A DNA stretch of 44,770 nucleotides from CBFGRU01 sp965651255 (GTDB lineage: Bacteria; Planctomycetota; Phycisphaerae; Phycisphaerales; SM1A02), in assembly GCA_965651255.1 (NCBI GenBank), contig CBFGRU010000001.1, positions 1-44,770 on the forward strand, in the 5' to 3' direction. Numbering within the stretch: position 1 is the stretch's first letter; every line of letters begins with the position of its first letter. Under the pieces are notes generated by a model. The model ran no database searches and was not told where the DNA came from. It worked only from the letters and a program-made list of their open reading frames with translations. This document shows, piece after piece, positions 42,530 to 44,770 of this stretch. Both the position numbers and the translations under genes were made by a program.

Positions 42530-42913
42530 ATGCCCAGCCCGTCGGACCTCAAGTTCACTGACTCGCACGAGTGGCTCAAAGTCGAAGGCGACACCGTGAC
42601 CCTTGGAATCACTCAGTTCGCCGCGGATGAGCTGACCGACTTGACGTTCGTCGAGTTGAAGCCAGTTGGAACGAACATCGCTGCAGGCGATCAGGTTGGG
42701 GAAGTTGAATCGGTCAAGACGACAAGTGACATTTATAGTCCTGTGGCCGGTGAGATTGCCGAGCTGAATCAAGCAGTTGTAGATGACCCGTCGCTGGTCA
42801 ATTCCGATCCATTCGGCCAGGGCTGGCTTGTCCGGTTGAAGGTCGCCGATCTGAGCGGACTCAGCGGCCTGATGGATCAAGCCACTTACGACGCAAAGCA
42901 CCCGGTGGGCTGA
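42530..42913 (+). CDS. gcvH: Glycine cleavage system H protein
   Basis: The 127-aa lipoyl carrier of the glycine cleavage system; it shuttles the aminomethyl group between the P, T and L proteins. The lipoylated Lys63 is in ESVKTTSDIYSPV, the family signature. KFTDSHEWLKVEGDTVTLGITQFA opens the domain. The ATG at 42530 is preceded by GGAG. gcvT and gcvP are not in view. The next gene, an ABC ATPase, starts on the base after the gcvH stop, which probably makes the two co-transcribed although their roles are unrelated. Confidence 0.96.
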   Translation: MPSPSDLKFTDSHEWLKVEGDTVTLGITQFAADELTDLTFVELKPVGTNIAAGDQVGEVESVKTTSDIYSPVAGEIAELNQAVVDDPSLVNSDPFGQGWLVRLKVADLSGLSGLMDQATYDAKHPVG

Positions 42914-43762
42914 GTGGCAAGTGACGTCGGTACGACGATTGATTTGACTGAGGTTTCGAAGTCCTATCGTCTCGGCGGCCGTCGAATCGAAGCACTTCGG
43001 CAGATCTCACTTCGAATTGATCGACCGGGATTCTTCGGGGTGATGGGCGCATCGGGAAGCGGGAAGAGTACGCTCCTTCACCTCCTGGCAGGACTCGATC
43101 GACCCGACGCGGGAGAGATCCATGTTGCTGGCCACGCGCTCCATCTCGCGAATGAGAAGGAATTGACGCTCTTTCGCCGGCGCGCGGTGGGCATCGTGTT
43201 CCAGCAGTTCAATCTCATTCCGACCCTGAGCGCATTGCAGAACGTCGCCTTGCCTGCAATGCTCGATGGAGTACCCGCGGATGAACGTAATCGCCTAGCC
43301 AGTGAACTGCTCACCAAGCTCGGGCTGAGTGAACGGCTGCACCATCGACCAGATGCACTGTCCGGCGGTGAACAGCAGCGAGTCGCCATTGCGCGAGCGC
43401 TTCTCTTTTCGCCGAAAGTACTTCTTGCGGATGAACCCACCGGCAACCTGGACTCAGCAAGCAGTGAGATGCTTTGGCGGTTGCTACGATCCATCGCCAT
43501 CGAGCGCGCGATGACTGTTGTGATGGTCACGCACGAACCCGCGGCTGCAGCACATTGTGAATTGATCTACGTCCTGCGCGACGGTCGCATCGAGGGAACA
43601 TTGGATGTTGACGGCATGGATCCAACCGAGTTGGCAACTCGGTATCAACAGCTTCTCCGGCCGGCGCTCGCGAACAGCACTGCTGATCGTGGCGGTCGCA
43701 CTCGCGACCAGCATGGTGGTTGCTCTCATCACGACGATCGTGTCGACACGCGCGGCGGTTGA
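42914..43762 (+). CDS. LolD/MacB-type ABC transporter ATPase
   Basis: A 282-aa ATPase of the LolD/MacB/FtsE family. Walker A GASGSGKST, Q-loop VFQQFNLIPTLSALQNV, signature LSGGEQQRVAIARAL, Walker B VLLADEPTGNLDS and the switch His in VMVTHEP. The ATPase domain is complete by about residue 230, which is the usual family length. A further tail of about 52 aa, rich in His, Arg and Gly, is read from DNA that also encodes the start of the permease. The GTG at 42914 directly follows the gcvH stop. Partner of the permease gene downstream; probably lipoprotein or small-molecule export. Confidence 0.92.
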   Translation: MASDVGTTIDLTEVSKSYRLGGRRIEALRQISLRIDRPGFFGVMGASGSGKSTLLHLLAGLDRPDAGEIHVAGHALHLANEKELTLFRRRAVGIVFQQFNLIPTLSALQNVALPAMLDGVPADERNRLASELLTKLGLSERLHHRPDALSGGEQQRVAIARALLFSPKVLLADEPTGNLDSASSEMLWRLLRSIAIERAMTVVMVTHEPAAAAHCELIYVLRDGRIEGTLDVDGMDPTELATRYQQLLRPALANSTADRGGRTRDQHGGCSHHDDRVDTRGG

Positions 43763-44770
43763 ACAACGACTCTTCGCTGCCTTGGGCACGACTGATGCTC
43801 GGATTGTTCACCTCTTCAATGGACGTTTTCCGTCCGATGTTCTCACCGAGGTGGAACGATGGCCGGAAGTACAACAGGCCGCCGCCAGTCTCTACGGGTC
43901 TCTTACCCTCATTCGAAGTGACCGGGCGCGCGATCTCGAGACCGGACAGATTCGCCGAATCACACCACGGGTGTACGGAATCCAACCGGGAACTGAGTCA
44001 CTGCTCCTGCCGATTGATATCCGTAACGGTCGCTCGATCGAACGTTCTGGCGAGATTCTGATCGATCAGAACACCGCGGAAGTGCTGGATGTTTCAGTCG
44101 GCACCTTGCTTGAAGTTCAACGATTCGGGGACCCGATCGAACTTACCGTAGTCGGCATTTACCATCGCCCCGTACTCGGGCTCATGCAACGACCGGAAGC
44201 GCGAGTTGCCATTGAGACATTGCAAGAAGCGACCGAGAGGTCAAATGAGATCACTCAGATCGATCTCGTGTTGCACGATCGTGATAACGTCGAGGCCTTT
44301 GTCGAGAAGTACCGGGATCAACTCCCAGATCAACTGGCACTTGAGCCGGCTGCGATGATCCGCAGCGGATTTGATCGCCAGGTTCGGGCCGGCAACGTGA
44401 TGCTGACGCTCGGTTCGTCGCTGGCGTTCATGTGTTGCGCGTTCATCGTGCTGACAGGACTCTCAACCGGACTGACCGAACAACAACGTCAGATGGCTGT
44501 CATTCGTTGCCTGGGTGGAACGCGGCGACAGCTTTTCATGGGACAAATCTGGGTTGGGCTGATGATCGGTCTGATTGGAGCCATTGTTGGCATCCCCCTT
44601 GGTGTTGGATTGGCGTGGATTCTGATCTGGTACTTCCGAGATTTCATTTCGTCCGGACTGACGTTTTCCTGGTTGGCGGTGAACTTCGGCTTTCTCGGCG
44701 CTATCAGTACCGGCGTGGTCGGTGCCATCTTCCCCGCGTTTCTGGCTTCACGTGTCGCACCGCTCCGGGC
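43605..44770 (+). CDS. FtsX/LolC-type ABC transporter permease (partial)
   Basis: A frame open from ATG 43605 to the window edge (388 codons, C-terminus missing). After LGINSFSGRRSRT comes membrane helix 1 (ALLIVAVALATSMVVALITTIV). Then follow an extracytoplasmic MacB-PCD-like domain of about 200 aa (VYGIQPGTESLLLPIDIRNGR, GEILIDQNTAEVLDVSVGTLLEV), a second helix (LGSSLAFMCCAFIVLTG), the FtsX signature EQQRQMAVIRCLGGTRRQLF, and two further helices. The ATG has GAGGG upstream. The first 158 bp lie inside the 3' end of the ATPase gene in another frame. Helix 1 must be included, so the overlap is real unless a frameshift is present. Confidence 0.85.
   Translation, partial: MLTAWIQPSWQLGINSFSGRRSRTALLIVAVALATSMVVALITTIVSTRAAVEQRLFAALGTTDARIVHLFNGRFPSDVLTEVERWPEVQQAAASLYGSLTLIRSDRARDLETGQIRRITPRVYGIQPGTESLLLPIDIRNGRSIERSGEILIDQNTAEVLDVSVGTLLEVQRFGDPIELTVVGIYHRPVLGLMQRPEARVAIETLQEATERSNEITQIDLVLHDRDNVEAFVEKYRDQLPDQLALEPAAMIRSGFDRQVRAGNVMLTLGSSLAFMCCAFIVLTGLSTGLTEQQRQMAVIRCLGGTRRQLFMGQIWVGLMIGLIGAIVGIPLGVGLAWILIWYFRDFISSGLTFSWLAVNFGFLGAISTGVVGAIFPAFLASRVAPLR

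Noticed and set aside
42914..43762. The ABC ATPase as missing partner of MlaE or of the sugar importer
   Set aside because: Its motifs are of the LolD/MacB type and it is followed directly by its own FtsX-type permease, so it belongs to that exporter.

Overview
The window looks like chromosomal core DNA from a planctomycete, most likely of the Phycisphaerae type. This is inference from several signs: a secreted protein ending in a proline-glycine hydrophobic sorting tail followed by arginines (PEP-CTERM-like, 7867-8682), Gram-negative envelope genes (kdsB, an MlaE permease, a LolD/LolC-like exporter), many starts without a clear Shine-Dalgarno sequence, moderately high GC, and housekeeping genes scattered in short operons. 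I found no phage, transposon, integrase, CRISPR array or rRNA.

Layout. 1-4.5 kb: fmt and def (minus), a TPR-like protein with kdsB (plus), and a glyoxalase-fold protein. 4.6-8.7 kb: pyrG, possibly leaderless; a nucleotidyltransferase-fold protein; a tRNA with a CAU anticodon; and a sorting-tail secreted protein. 8.9-13.8 kb, all minus: lysC, typA and an FGGY sugar kinase (xylB-like). 13.8-17.3 kb, minus: an ECF sigma factor coupled to a one-pass membrane protein and a secreted 529-aa protein, plus a B12-binding-fold protein without the usual histidine ligand. 17.5-22.2 kb: a ubiE-like methyltransferase, an M48 lipoprotein protease, an amidohydrolase-fold protein overlapping a lipoprotein gene, rplU, and a QueC-like protein without its nucleotide loop. 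22.2-29.7 kb: a sodium:solute symporter, an aminotransferase, a large secreted alpha/beta hydrolase, a lone MlaE permease and a transglutaminase-fold protein without catalytic Cys and His. 29.7-36.3 kb: a zinc-ribbon membrane protein, a GH2-like glycosidase, and a sugar ABC importer (two permeases and a binding protein, no ATPase) preceded by a possible 58-codon gene. 36.3-44.8 kb: comM, a 3D-domain protein, a TauE/SafE permease, a TIM-barrel protein-cmk-plsC operon, gcvH, and a LolD-like ATPase whose 3' end overlaps an FtsX-type permease gene that runs off the window.

How the genes work together. Most are independent housekeeping functions. Three groups look functional: the sigma factor with its two envelope-protein genes; the GH2 enzyme facing a sugar importer; and the Lol-like ATPase/permease pair.

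The most notable signals are a candidate small RNA of about 90 nt between two divergent genes (42246-42371), several enzyme-fold proteins that have lost catalytic residues while keeping the fold (QueC-like, transglutaminase-like, amidohydrolase-like, B12-binding-like), the long out-of-frame overlap between the exporter ATPase and permease genes, and a CTP synthase with altered signature motifs and a promoter that would start transcription at its AUG. All family assignments come from reading motifs by eye; no search was run.
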